A DNA stretch of 49,085 nt from Bordetella parapertussis (GTDB taxonomy: Bacteria > Pseudomonadota > Gammaproteobacteria > Burkholderiales > SG8-41): contig CAMATZ010000047.1 in the NCBI GenBank assembly GCA_945861275.1, forward strand, positions 1 through 49,085, in the 5' to 3' direction. This document shows, one piece after another, positions 1-8,183 of the stretch. The first letter of the stretch is position 1, and the number at the start of each line of letters is the position of its first letter. The notes beneath the pieces are model-generated. The model was given only the letters and a program-made list of their open reading frames with translations, had not been told where the DNA came from and made no database searches. The translations under genes were made by a program, and so were the position numbers.

Positions 1-132
1 AACCGCCGTTTCTATCCATTCAACGCTTTCCGCTCCCTGCTTGGCATTGCTGGCGACGTGACTGCGCCGACCTATGCCGAACTTTATGCAAAAAAATCAC
101 GAGCCACTACAGGTAGTAGGCTTGGGCACTAA
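1..132 (+). other. Unidentified reading-frame end at the window edge
   Basis: Frame 1 is open from base 1 to a TAA at 130-132 (43 residues, ending GSRLGH). I do not recognise it. It could be the C-terminus of a separate upstream gene. It could also be a remnant of the N-terminal domain (DUF3391 type) that usually precedes HD-GYP domains of the kind encoded just downstream in the same frame. Sequence to the left of the window is needed to decide. Confidence 0.3.
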
Positions 133-189
133 CCGGATAAGCACGAAACCACCATTGAAGACGAACTGCCGCTGGCGCAGGAAGCGCAC

Positions 190-1113
190 GTGAAGGTCGA
201 AGGCGCAGTGCAATCGATTCTTGACGACATCGGCAAAAGTAAAGTACTGGAACTTGAACAAGTTAACGATGCCGTGGGCCGCATGGTCGAATCCGTGGTG
301 CGTAACCCGGACGGCATGCTTTGGCTGACGCGCCTGAAAAGCGTTGATGCGTATACCTACGATCACGGCATCAACACCGCGATTTATCTGATCGCGTTTG
401 GGCGGCATCTGGGCTTGCCCGAAGATCAGTTGCAGGTCATCGGCACGGCGGGTCTGATGCAGGACGTGGGCAAAATAAAGTTGCCGCGCGCGTTGTTGGA
501 CAAACGTGAAAAATTGTCGCCCGCGGAATTCAAGGTGTTTCAAAGTCACGTAACGCACAGTCTGGAACTTGTGCGCAGCTCGAAAGAGGCCACTGCGCCG
601 CTGCTCGACGCTATCGCCCAGCATCACGAGCGTTATGACGGCAGCGGTTATCCGCAGGGCCTGGCGGGCGAGGGCATTTCACTGTTCGGTGGCATGGCCG
701 GACTCTCCGATACCTACTCGGCGCTGATCAGCGCGCGCCCTTATGCGCAACCCCTTTCCGTGCAGCAGGCTTTGCATGATCTGTATAGCGATCGTGGCAT
801 CGGATTCAAGTCTGATCTGGTTGAACAGTTCATTCAGTGCGTCGGCGTGTTCCCGGTCGGCAGTCTGGTGGAACTCAATACCGGCGAAGTTGCGGTGGTG
901 GTGTCGCAAAACCGCGCGCGGCGCTTGAAGCCGCGCGTCATGCTGGTACTGGACAAAAACCGGCAGTCCTATCCTTCGCCGACCATGCTCGACCTGATCC
1001 TTGATCCGCCCGCACCCACGGGAGAGTCGTATCGCATCCTGCGCGGCTTGCAAGCGGGTATTTATGAGCACGATCCGCAGCAGACTCTCAACGCCCTGAT
1101 GGAAGCCGCTTAG
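190..1113 (+). CDS. HD-GYP domain protein with degenerate HD motif (QD)
   Basis: HD-GYP proteins are metal-dependent phosphodiesterases that degrade cyclic di-GMP. Counting from the GTG at 190 (AGGA seven bases upstream), the conserved pieces are His59, Asp92-x-Gly-Lys, His120, His145-His146-Glu and the DGSGYP signature ending at 155. The His of the HD pair is Gln91 (codon CAG), so one metal ligand is missing and activity is doubtful. A C-terminal region after residue 200 resembles the tail typical of DUF3391-HD-GYP proteins. The frame stays open upstream to 133, and its residues (EDELPLAQEAH) resemble the family linker, so the true start could lie further upstream with the TAA at 130 breaking it. 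Domain assignment is firm; start and activity are not. Confidence 0.85.
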   Translation: MKVEGAVQSILDDIGKSKVLELEQVNDAVGRMVESVVRNPDGMLWLTRLKSVDAYTYDHGINTAIYLIAFGRHLGLPEDQLQVIGTAGLMQDVGKIKLPRALLDKREKLSPAEFKVFQSHVTHSLELVRSSKEATAPLLDAIAQHHERYDGSGYPQGLAGEGISLFGGMAGLSDTYSALISARPYAQPLSVQQALHDLYSDRGIGFKSDLVEQFIQCVGVFPVGSLVELNTGEVAVVVSQNRARRLKPRVMLVLDKNRQSYPSPTMLDLILDPPAPTGESYRILRGLQAGIYEHDPQQTLNALMEAA

Positions 1114-2036
1114 TTCTTGTCGGCCTCCAGAATGGCGAAACCGGCTTGCAGCGCTCTTTCAATACGCGCTTTTTCCTTGGCGATGGATTCATCGGTCCAT
1201 TGCCAGAATCCGTGCTTGGCTTTCATCCCGACGTGGCCCCGTTCATTCATCGCTTTTAAGAACGGCGGCGGCTCATCGTTTTTATAGAGATGCGGATACA
1301 GCGCGCTGGCCACCGCATAGTGGGTGTCCAGGCCCGACATTTCTTTTTGCAACAGCGGGCCGCAGGCGACAAAGCGAAATCCAAAGCCATAACGCACGGC
1401 GGTATCAATGCCTTCGGCTGTGGTTACGCCATCGTGAATCAGCCACAGCGCTTCGCGCATCAGCGCATGCTGCAGGCGATTGCCGACAAATCCCGGCACA
1501 TCGCGATTCACTCGTATGGGCGCCTTGCCGAGTGATTTGAGCAATTGTTCCAGGTGCGCGGCGACGGCACTGTCGGTGGACTCACTGCTGACAATTTCAA
1601 CCAGTGGCACCAGATGCGCGGGCATGAAAAAGTGCAAGCCAATCACGCGCGAGCGCGTTTTCAAACCTTTACCGATTTCCCCAATCAGAAAATTCGAGGT
1701 ATTGGTGGCGAGCGGCGTGTCCGCGTTGGCGAGCACTTCCAGTTGCGCAAAAAGTTTTTGCTTGAGCGCGAGATCTTCGGTCGCCGCTTCGATCGCGAGG
1801 CTCACCTCGTTCCATGCAATGTCTTCGAGTGTGGCGTGGGTGGTGACGTTCGCTGCATGCGCCGCGGGCGCGCCGAGTTGTTTCAGGCCCGCACTGATGC
1901 GCGCACCGAGTGCGGCGCGCGTTTTTTGCGACGGACTCATGACGTGGACCCGCCAGCCTTTGGCCGCGAAAATAATGGCGATGTCGCCGCCCATGATGCC
2001 GCCACCGATGATGGCAACGTGTGATGATTGAGGCAT
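1110..2036 (-). CDS. 3-hydroxyacyl-CoA dehydrogenase, NAD-dependent
   Basis: This 308-residue protein should oxidise a 3-hydroxyacyl-CoA to the 3-ketoacyl-CoA with NAD. The N-terminus has the Rossmann signature GGGIMG (residues 11-16). The middle has the family motif HFFMPAH with the catalytic His, followed by the C-terminal helical 3HCDH domain (DVPGFVGNRLQHALMRE). The start is the ATG at 2036, which overlaps the stop of the upstream methyltransferase gene as TAATG, indicating translational coupling. It is the last gene of a minus-strand catabolic operon beginning with a Bug receptor, so it probably performs the oxidation step on a CoA ester produced by the operon's CoA-transferase. The substrate is unknown. 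The length suits short, single-function members (about 300 residues) rather than FadB/FadJ. Confidence 0.88.
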   Translation of the reverse strand: MPQSSHVAIIGGGIMGGDIAIIFAAKGWRVHVMSPSQKTRAALGARISAGLKQLGAPAAHAANVTTHATLEDIAWNEVSLAIEAATEDLALKQKLFAQLEVLANADTPLATNTSNFLIGEIGKGLKTRSRVIGLHFFMPAHLVPLVEIVSSESTDSAVAAHLEQLLKSLGKAPIRVNRDVPGFVGNRLQHALMREALWLIHDGVTTAEGIDTAVRYGFGFRFVACGPLLQKEMSGLDTHYAVASALYPHLYKNDEPPPFLKAMNERGHVGMKAKHGFWQWTDESIAKEKARIERALQAGFAILEADKN

Positions 2037-2839
2037 TATTTTTCCCGCATCGCACTCCACGCACCCGACATACTGCCCTTGACGCTACCTTCGATGCGGT
2101 CACCGCTTACGCGCCCGCTGTAATCGCGGCCGTCCACCGAAAACGCAATCGCGTCGCCGCGCAGCGTGGCGTTGGTGATCGCCCTGCCGCCCACTGTGCC
2201 TTCGAGCTTCTGAAACAGCTGCTTTAATGCAAGAGTGCCGCCACCCTCGATACGCCAGCTGCCTTCGACTTTCGCCGGCACGATCCACAGGTATGCGGTA
2301 CGTCCCTCCACGGTTTCGGTCTGGTCAGCCTGCCAGTTATCCATGGTAAAGGCATGCGACACCACCCGCGTGCCCGGCTTCATGTTGAGGATGGTGGGCC
2401 GCAATTTCAGATTCAGGCTCGGCAGCAGATAAAGCGTCAGCACATTGGCCTTGCTGAAATCGGTTTCGAAAATATCGCCACGTATGAATTCCGCGCGCGC
2501 CGCAACGGTTGCGCCTTCTTTTTGCGCATTGCGTTTGGACAGCTCAACCATGTCGGGGTTGTACTCGATGCCGATCGCCTTGGTGCCGCGCTTGGCGGCG
2601 GCGATTACCGTGCGTCCGTCGCCGCTGCCCAGATCAAAGTGAACATCAGTGGGCGTGAGTTTCGCCATGTCGAGCATTTTTTGCACCAGCGACTCGGGCG
2701 TAGGCACCCAGATGACGTCTTTGCCTTCCTGCCCGACCGAGGGTGTGTAGCCCTTGTCTTGCGCCTGCGTGTTTACGCTCAGCGCGAGCGCTGCCGCAAA
2801 TGCAAGCACTACGGATAATCGTTTATAAATCAAATGCAT
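2036..2839 (-). CDS. Exported SAM-dependent methyltransferase-like protein
   Basis: The 267-residue product begins with a typical signal peptide (basic MHLIYKR, then a hydrophobic run ending SVNTQAQ). It carries a class I SAM-methyltransferase core: motif I reads FDLGSGDGR and a downstream acidic residue sits in GIEYNPD. The C-terminal ~70 residues (LKQLFQKLEGTVGG onward) are glycine-rich and look beta-rich; I cannot assign them. The start at 2839 is preceded by AGAGG with suitable spacing, which also supports the signal peptide over a longer N-terminus. Sitting between the CoA-transferase and dehydrogenase genes, it is co-oriented with the operon. An exported SAM enzyme is odd because SAM is cytoplasmic, so the fold may serve another role, or the hydrophobic segment may be only an anchor. 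Confidence 0.75.
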   Translation of the reverse strand: MHLIYKRLSVVLAFAAALALSVNTQAQDKGYTPSVGQEGKDVIWVPTPESLVQKMLDMAKLTPTDVHFDLGSGDGRTVIAAAKRGTKAIGIEYNPDMVELSKRNAQKEGATVAARAEFIRGDIFETDFSKANVLTLYLLPSLNLKLRPTILNMKPGTRVVSHAFTMDNWQADQTETVEGRTAYLWIVPAKVEGSWRIEGGGTLALKQLFQKLEGTVGGRAITNATLRGDAIAFSVDGRDYSGRVSGDRIEGSVKGSMSGAWSAMREK

Positions 2840-2933
2840 AATGAACCTCTTTACTGGATTGAAGAAGGGGAGTCGAGGAGGAAAGCGCACTAAGTATAAT
2901 GCCTTAACGCGGCGAGCCGCATCTGCGCCGACA

Positions 2934-4142
2934 TCAGGTTTTTAGGCCATCTACGGTCGCACCGGATTGCATCAGCGCGTCGATGGCGGCATCGCTAAGG
3001 CCCGCCTCGCGCAAAATTTCCACGCTCTGCTGTCCTATCTTCGGTGCGGGGCGAAAATCCCTGCGCGCGCCGCGCGACAGTTTGTTCGGCAATTTCATGT
3101 TGATGATTTTGCCCTCGGACGGATGCTCGATGGTTTCAAAAAAACCGATGTCTTTCAGGTGCGGATCCTCCAGAATTTGTTCCAGCGTTTGAAACGGCAT
3201 CGCCGGCACGTCTGTGCGGTCAAAAATTTCGATCCACTCCTGGGTGGTCTTTTGCTTCAGTCCTGCCGCGCGTATCGAAAAATAATCCGCGGTGTTCCTG
3301 AAACGCGCGGCGATGTTGCACAAACGCGGATCGGTTTTCAGTTCCGGCTTGCCGATGGCGTCGAACACCGCGAAGGCCTGCGCGTCGGTGTTGGCCGAGA
3401 TGCAGATATAGCCGTCTTTGGTGGGCAGCGGGCGCGACTGCGGATCAACCAGGCGCGGGTCGCCCATTTCGCCCAGCGGCGGCACGAAGGTCTTGAGATA
3501 CATATGTTCCTCGAGCGTGGCCTTGACGATGTTCTCGAACATCGGCAATTCAATCGCCTGACCAAAGCCGGTGCGCTCGCGATGGTAAAGCGCCATCAAA
3601 ACCATCTGCACCGCAATCAGGCCCACCGTGCGATCCGCTATCACCATCGGCAGATAACGCGGCTCGCCGGTGCCCATCTGATACAGCGCCGCAATGCCGC
3701 CGGAGCCCTGAATAATCGAATCGTAAGCGGGCTTGTTTTTGTAGCGCCCGCCCTGACCAAAACCATACATGCCGCAGCAAATGATTTTCGGATTGACCTT
3801 GCACACGTCTTCGTAGGTCAGCTTCAGCCGCTTCATCGCGGGCGGACGCATATTCCAGATCATCACGTCGGCGGTTGCAAGTATTTTCAGCAATGCCTCG
3901 TGGGCAGCGGGCTTTTTGAGATCGAGTGCAATGCTGCGTTTGTTGCGATTCAGATGCAGAAACTTGCCGGACATGTGCGGGTTGCGTCCGCGCCCCGCAA
4001 GCGTACGCACGATGTCCCCGCCGGGGGCTTCGACTTTGATTACATCCGCGCCGTAATCGGCCATGATTTGCGTCGCCAGCGGGCCCACGACCACCGAAGT
4101 CAGATCAACTATGCGTACCCCTTCCAGCGGTCCACCGGCCAT
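2934..4142 (-). CDS. CaiB/BaiF family (class III) CoA-transferase
   Basis: Class III CoA-transferases move CoA from a donor thioester to a carboxylic acid. The 402-residue sequence has the N-terminal GVRIVDLTSVVVGPLATQ, the ADYGADVIKVEAPGGD block and LNRNKRSIALDL. The nucleophilic Asp is in VIADRTVG (Asp170). The start ATG at 4142 has GGGAG eight bases upstream. An in-frame ATG 15 bases earlier overlaps that Shine-Dalgarno and is less likely. The MmgE/PrpD gene ends 58 bases upstream and the methyltransferase follows. In context it would activate the acid taken up via the Bug receptor. The acid is not predictable from sequence alone. Confidence 0.9.
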   Translation of the reverse strand: MAGGPLEGVRIVDLTSVVVGPLATQIMADYGADVIKVEAPGGDIVRTLAGRGRNPHMSGKFLHLNRNKRSIALDLKKPAAHEALLKILATADVMIWNMRPPAMKRLKLTYEDVCKVNPKIICCGMYGFGQGGRYKNKPAYDSIIQGSGGIAALYQMGTGEPRYLPMVIADRTVGLIAVQMVLMALYHRERTGFGQAIELPMFENIVKATLEEHMYLKTFVPPLGEMGDPRLVDPQSRPLPTKDGYICISANTDAQAFAVFDAIGKPELKTDPRLCNIAARFRNTADYFSIRAAGLKQKTTQEWIEIFDRTDVPAMPFQTLEQILEDPHLKDIGFFETIEHPSEGKIINMKLPNKLSRGARRDFRPAPKIGQQSVEILREAGLSDAAIDALMQSGATVDGLKT

Positions 4143-4200
4143 GATGCAAACTCCCATTAGTTGCAATACCGCGATTGAGCTGCGTATTCCCTGCTTGATT

Positions 4201-5553
4201 CTAGGTGCGTACCAATGTCATCAATTCGTCGATGTTTGGCCTGTGTTCCAGATTTTCGACGAAGGCTACGATGCGATCAGCGGTGTCTTTGGCCAGCACG
4301 CGCCGTGCACACGAGTGGAATTTCTTCATGCGCTGATCACGCGTTAACGGTGATCCCATCCAGCCCGACAGCTTATCCACGCGCTGCTGGAGCACGCGTC
4401 CATGGGTTAGTGTTACCGTCATGTCGATGTGCATCAAGTCAAAATCGTTGGGGATGCTGTCGTCGAAACGCAGCGTAATTTTCGGCAGCAACGCCACCAC
4501 ATCGGGCGCAAAACGCCGTTCATTGTTAAAAGAATCCACCGTGATTTCGCCGTCGAGCAGCGCGACGGCAGTGGTGTATTGCACGCTGAACTTGCCATCG
4601 AGTCCGGTTTCCGGCTGCGGGCGATTGATGTAATCGAAGCGCGGGAACACCACCTCAACGCTGGCGATTTGTTCGGGCTGGATCTGATGCGCTTCGCGCA
4701 ACGCCAGCGCGGCATCAATGGGCCGGTGGGTAAAATAATTCGAAGGATGCTTTTTGAAGCCGACGCCAGGATCAACCATGCGAAACGGCGCGCCGAACTT
4801 ATCGATCAGCAGATGCGGCTCGGCACGGCCGAACAAAAAGGTGTCAAAAAAGCCTTTGGGTCCGAACACGTCGGCACTGCCGTTGAAGCCCATTTTCGCC
4901 AGCACCGCGCATTCCACGCCCATGCGCGCGGCGTGGCCGGAGTGCGACGATTTGGTCATGGTGCCGGTATTGATCGATAGGCTGCCCGCGCGCGAACCCG
5001 CGATGCCGAAAGCCATCAACATTTGCCGGTGATCCAGATCGAGCATCTTCGCCGCCGCCGTCACCGCGCCAAACTGACCAGTGGTGCCGGGTTTGTGAAA
5101 GCCTGAGCCCGTTTCAAGGCCGGTGGCCGCCAGCCGCAGACGGCCCTGCACCTCAAACGAAGCGACGATCGCTTCGATGATCTTGCGGCCGCCCAGCCCG
5201 TGATTTTCAGCGATGGCCAGAATTGCCGGGAGTGTGGGCGAAGTCGGGTGATTAAGCGGATACCAGGTGTTGTCGAAATCCAGCGCGTGTGCCATGGTGC
5301 CGTTGGCGTAGGCGGCGTTCAGCATCGAAGTTTTGAAGCCGCCGGCAATCACCGAGGCCTGCGGATTGCCGCCGCTGTCTTTGACGTACTGTGTGACGAT
5401 GCGGCCCAGGCCCAGCGGCTCGGTGGCGCCCGCCAGCATCACCGCGATGCCGTCGAGCGTGACTTGTTTCGCCATGTCGATGGCGGCGGCGGGCAATGCG
5501 TCGTATTCAACGGCGAGAATTTTGTCGATCAGTTGTGCGGTAATCGTGGCCAT
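4201..5553 (-). CDS. MmgE/PrpD family protein
   Basis: The 450-residue product belongs to the family of 2-methylcitrate dehydratase (PrpD), cis-aconitate decarboxylase and related hydro-lyases or racemases acting on tricarboxylates and their relatives. Family hallmarks are visible: LDGIAVMLAGATEP near the N-terminus, ANGTMAHALDFDNT (about residue 85), SHSGHAARMG in the middle, and a C-terminal region ending in short helices. The ATG at 5553 follows the Bug gene's stop by eight bases, so the two are co-transcribed. The neighbouring Bug receptor and CoA-transferase suggest a polycarboxylate substrate. It is not clearly PrpD itself, since prpC and acnD are absent and prpB lies 9 kb away in another cluster. 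The frame stays open upstream through the Bug gene, but that extension is a shadow. Confidence 0.88.
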   Translation of the reverse strand: MATITAQLIDKILAVEYDALPAAAIDMAKQVTLDGIAVMLAGATEPLGLGRIVTQYVKDSGGNPQASVIAGGFKTSMLNAAYANGTMAHALDFDNTWYPLNHPTSPTLPAILAIAENHGLGGRKIIEAIVASFEVQGRLRLAATGLETGSGFHKPGTTGQFGAVTAAAKMLDLDHRQMLMAFGIAGSRAGSLSINTGTMTKSSHSGHAARMGVECAVLAKMGFNGSADVFGPKGFFDTFLFGRAEPHLLIDKFGAPFRMVDPGVGFKKHPSNYFTHRPIDAALALREAHQIQPEQIASVEVVFPRFDYINRPQPETGLDGKFSVQYTTAVALLDGEITVDSFNNERRFAPDVVALLPKITLRFDDSIPNDFDLMHIDMTVTLTHGRVLQQRVDKLSGWMGSPLTRDQRMKKFHSCARRVLAKDTADRIVAFVENLEHRPNIDELMTLVRT

Positions 5554-5561
5554 GACTTGGA

Positions 5562-6545
5562 TCAGTCCGCCTTCGCACCCGACTGCTTCACCATCTGCGC
5601 GTAACGCGCGATTTCTTGTTTGATCACGGCGGCGAACTGCGCCGGCGTGTTGGGCGTGAATTCCAGCGACAACGCCGCGAGGCGCTCTTTCACGTCTGGC
5701 AACTGCATCACGCGGTTGATCTCGGCGTTGAGTTTGGCGACGATGGCCGGCGGCGTGCCTGCAGGTGCAAAAAACGAAAACCAGGTGTGATCGGCGAAGC
5801 CCGCAAAACCCGACTCCGCAACCGTCGGCACCTCGGGCAGTACCGCCGAGCGCCTGGCAGTGGTCACCGCGATCGGCCGCACGCGATGGGCTTTGACATG
5901 CGGCACCGCGGGTGGCATGGAGGTGGATGCGATCGGCACCTGATTGCCAATGACCGCTGTCACCGCCTGCGCCGGGCCGTACGGCACGTGCGTAATATCC
6001 ACTTTCGACAGTGCCTTGAAAATCAATTCCGCATCGAGATGCGGCGTGGTGCCGGTGCCCGACGAGCCATAACTGGTCGGCGTGGCTTTCGCAAACGCGA
6101 TCACCTCCTGCAGTGTGGTGGCCTTCACTGAAGGATGCACAGAAATCAGATTGGGTGTGGTCGGCCCCTGCACCACGGGCGCGAAATCCGCTGCGGTGTA
6201 ACCGGGTTTTGAATACAGGCTCACGTTGACCACGAACGCGGAACTGTTCATCAATATCGTGTAGCCGTCGGCATTCGCGCGCACCGCCGTTTGTGTGCCG
6301 ACATTGCCGCCGGCGCCGGGACGATTCTCGATCACCACGTTTTGTCCCCACGCTTCGGAAAGTTTCGCGCCGACAATGCGCGCCACGATATCGGTGGATG
6401 CGCCGGGCGGGAATGCCACCACAAAGCGTATCGGCCGATTGGGATAAGCGGCGGCCGCGTCGCGTGCGGGCGCCTGCGCGTGTGCGCCGTAGGCGAACAG
6501 ACACAGTAGAATCGCGTGAATACCTGACCATTTGATTTTAGTCAT
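5562..6545 (-). CDS. Bug-family tripartite tricarboxylate transporter receptor
   Basis: Periplasmic solute receptor of the Bug/TctC type, 327 residues, close to the family's usual size. A signal peptide (MTKIKWSGIHAILLCLFAYGAHAQ) precedes the hallmark YPNRPIRFVVAFPPGASTD. It is followed by VIENRPGAGGN, the THVPYGPA segment and the RSAVLPEVPTVAESG motif. It heads the minus-strand operon with MmgE/PrpD eight bases behind, suggesting a carboxylic acid ligand that this operon catabolises. No TctA/TctB membrane subunits are in the window, as is common for the many orphan Bug genes of betaproteobacteria. A TATAAT lies 50 bases upstream of its ATG. Confidence 0.95.
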   Translation of the reverse strand: MTKIKWSGIHAILLCLFAYGAHAQAPARDAAAAYPNRPIRFVVAFPPGASTDIVARIVGAKLSEAWGQNVVIENRPGAGGNVGTQTAVRANADGYTILMNSSAFVVNVSLYSKPGYTAADFAPVVQGPTTPNLISVHPSVKATTLQEVIAFAKATPTSYGSSGTGTTPHLDAELIFKALSKVDITHVPYGPAQAVTAVIGNQVPIASTSMPPAVPHVKAHRVRPIAVTTARRSAVLPEVPTVAESGFAGFADHTWFSFFAPAGTPPAIVAKLNAEINRVMQLPDVKERLAALSLEFTPNTPAQFAAVIKQEIARYAQMVKQSGAKAD

Positions 6546-6594
6546 GAATAGCCCTCTTTAACATTTTTAGCGCAGCGCGTGTTGACAGGCGGGC

Positions 6595-6600
6595 ATTATA
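6595..6600 (-). promoter_or_regulatory. Possible -10 element for the Bug operon
   Basis: Read on the minus strand these bases are a perfect TATAAT, about 50 bases before the ATG of the Bug gene at 6545. No convincing -35 hexamer is seen 16-18 bases further upstream, so this is tentative. The same short spacer also serves the divergent gene starting at 6625. Confidence 0.35.
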
Positions 6601-6624
6601 CGGGCTGCACATTGGAGTAGTGTT

Positions 6625-6969
6625 ATGACATACAGCACCACCGTTAGCGCGCCCTTCTTCTACATGGTCACCTTTGAAATCGCGCCGGAGGACGAAAAAG
6701 ATTTCAACGAAATCTACGACACCGAGCACATCCCCAACATCCTGCAAGTTGAGGGCGTGTTGCAGGTAATACGGCTGCACGATGCCGAGCCTACGCCGCA
6801 GGGCTGGCTCAAATATTCGGCGTTGTATTTGCTTACGCAGCCGCATCTGCCCGGCACACCGCAATGGAAGGCCAAGTCTGATCTGGGGCGCTGGGCGCCG
6901 GTGATTCGTCCGCGCGTAAAAGCGCGGCGGCAGCGGCTGGGTCGTGTGCTGTCTAATGCGGCACACTAA
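6625..6969 (+). CDS. EthD-like dimeric alpha/beta-barrel protein
   Basis: Small 114-residue cytosolic protein with no signal sequence. The stretch FFYMVTFEIAPEDEKDFNEI followed by YDTEHIPNILQVEGVLQV is the pattern of EthD-type dimeric ferredoxin-like (alpha/beta barrel) proteins, where a (W/Y)YxxxHIP motif precedes a glycine turn. Members are small accessory enzymes or monooxygenase-like proteins in catabolic clusters. GGAG sits before the ATG at 6625. It is divergent from the Bug operon, with 79 bases between starts, so shared regulation is plausible. Function beyond the fold is unknown. The C-terminus is arginine-rich. Confidence 0.65.
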   Translation: MTYSTTVSAPFFYMVTFEIAPEDEKDFNEIYDTEHIPNILQVEGVLQVIRLHDAEPTPQGWLKYSALYLLTQPHLPGTPQWKAKSDLGRWAPVIRPRVKARRQRLGRVLSNAAH

Positions 6970-7097
6970 AAAATATAATAAAATCAAGTGCTTATGTATT
7001 ATCACGACGCAAAAAGCAATGCCTGTTTCTGCACGGCTCGCTGCGCCGGGCACTTTCCGTGTTGCGGGCGATCAGAGTGCTGGCCTTGCAAAATAAA

Positions 7098-8147
7098 ATG
7101 AAAATCGTGTCCAAAAAAATCGCGTTGTTGTTGGGTGTGCCGGTATTGATAGCGACGTTGTTCAGCGGTTGCGCGCAAATTCAGGATTTTATTTTCCCGG
7201 CGCCCAATGTGCCTGGCAATTGGAACGCGCTGCTCACCGAAGTGCGGGCGTTTGAGCGGCGCATCGGGTTTCAGGAAACCGCGAATTTCAAGACGCTGTA
7301 CAAGGACGAAGCAAAAAATGAAATCCGGAGCGAATACCCGATGTGCGGCTATGCGCCGCGTTTTCAGCTGCCTTATTCTTATGAAGATCCCCTCGTGCGC
7401 TGGAGTGAGACGCAGAACGATGCAGACTGCCGCGCTGCGGCGAATGGCGATGACGTTTATTTCACCATGGTTGAGGCGCTGGGCGAAATAGGCACCGCCG
7501 TCACCGCCACCATGCTCGAAGGCAAGCTCGACCGCTTTCTCTATCTGGTGATCCACGAAGATTGCCACGATCAGTTTGATCTGCCGTACGGGGTGGAAGA
7601 AGCGCTTTGCAATGTGCTGGGCTACAAAGGCATGGCGGCGTTCACCGAACAAAAATACAGTGGCAGGGCGCGCGAGGGTCGGGCCATCCGGCGCTATGCC
7701 GAAACGCAAGCACAGTTGACGCACGCGGTGGTCGGTTATTACCTGCAGGTAGAGCAGCTTTATGCGCGGCATGCGCGTCTGGAAATTGCCGCCGAAGCCG
7801 TGCTGATCGAGCGCGCGCGCATTTTTGGCAGCGCTGAACGCACCTTCGGCTGGAAGCGTCAGGGGATGAGCAACGCCGGCCTTGCCAATGAGATGACCTA
7901 CAGCCGTCACTACCAGCAACTCGAAGAGGCGCATGAACGGCTGGGCAACGATCTGCAACGAACCGTGGCCTTCTTCAAGCAAGTGGATAAGCTCAAGCCC
8001 ACCCGCGCCGCGGTGATGAAACAACATCGCATCAGCGACGAAAAAAGCGTGCAGTTTGTGCGCGCTTATGAGGCGGCAGTGATGGAAACCGTCGACCGGC
8101 TGTTGGCAAACGCCACCAGCAACGCGCACCCGGGCCGGATAAAATAG
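7098..8147 (+). CDS. Lipoprotein with HExxH zinc-peptidase motif (putative aminopeptidase)
   Basis: The 349-residue product has an N-terminal lipoprotein signal with lipobox LFSGC (Cys25), so it should be a membrane-attached periplasmic protein. A zinc-metallopeptidase motif HEDCH is at residues 153-157, followed ten residues later by EE in GVEEALCNVLGY, a plausible third-ligand glutamate. This arrangement resembles the predicted aminopeptidase lipoproteins (PF10023-like), but I recognise it only by motif. The second half (about 190-340) is helical and charged. The start ATG at 7098 was chosen because it places the signal peptide correctly; the frame also opens 39 bases earlier. A rhodanese-like gene follows 36 bases later and is probably co-transcribed. 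Confidence 0.6.
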   Translation: MKIVSKKIALLLGVPVLIATLFSGCAQIQDFIFPAPNVPGNWNALLTEVRAFERRIGFQETANFKTLYKDEAKNEIRSEYPMCGYAPRFQLPYSYEDPLVRWSETQNDADCRAAANGDDVYFTMVEALGEIGTAVTATMLEGKLDRFLYLVIHEDCHDQFDLPYGVEEALCNVLGYKGMAAFTEQKYSGRAREGRAIRRYAETQAQLTHAVVGYYLQVEQLYARHARLEIAAEAVLIERARIFGSAERTFGWKRQGMSNAGLANEMTYSRHYQQLEEAHERLGNDLQRTVAFFKQVDKLKPTRAAVMKQHRISDEKSVQFVRAYEAAVMETVDRLLANATSNAHPGRIK

Positions 8148-8183
8148 TGGCTTTGCAGATCGTCATCAAAAAGGTGGGGCGTC

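Noticed and set aside
2967-4160. 397-codon plus-strand frame opposite the CoA-transferase
   Set aside because: Histidine/arginine-rich antisense shadow of a clear CaiB/BaiF gene, common in GC-rich DNA.
4372-4380. DnaA-box-like TTATCCACG
   Set aside because: A single site inside the PrpD coding sequence with no AT-rich unwinding region or cluster of boxes.
4201-6531. A 776-codon open frame covering both the PrpD gene and the Bug gene on the minus strand
   Set aside because: Only the 4201-5553 part matches MmgE/PrpD. Upstream it is the out-of-frame shadow of the Bug receptor at 5562-6545, which has a signal peptide and full family motifs.
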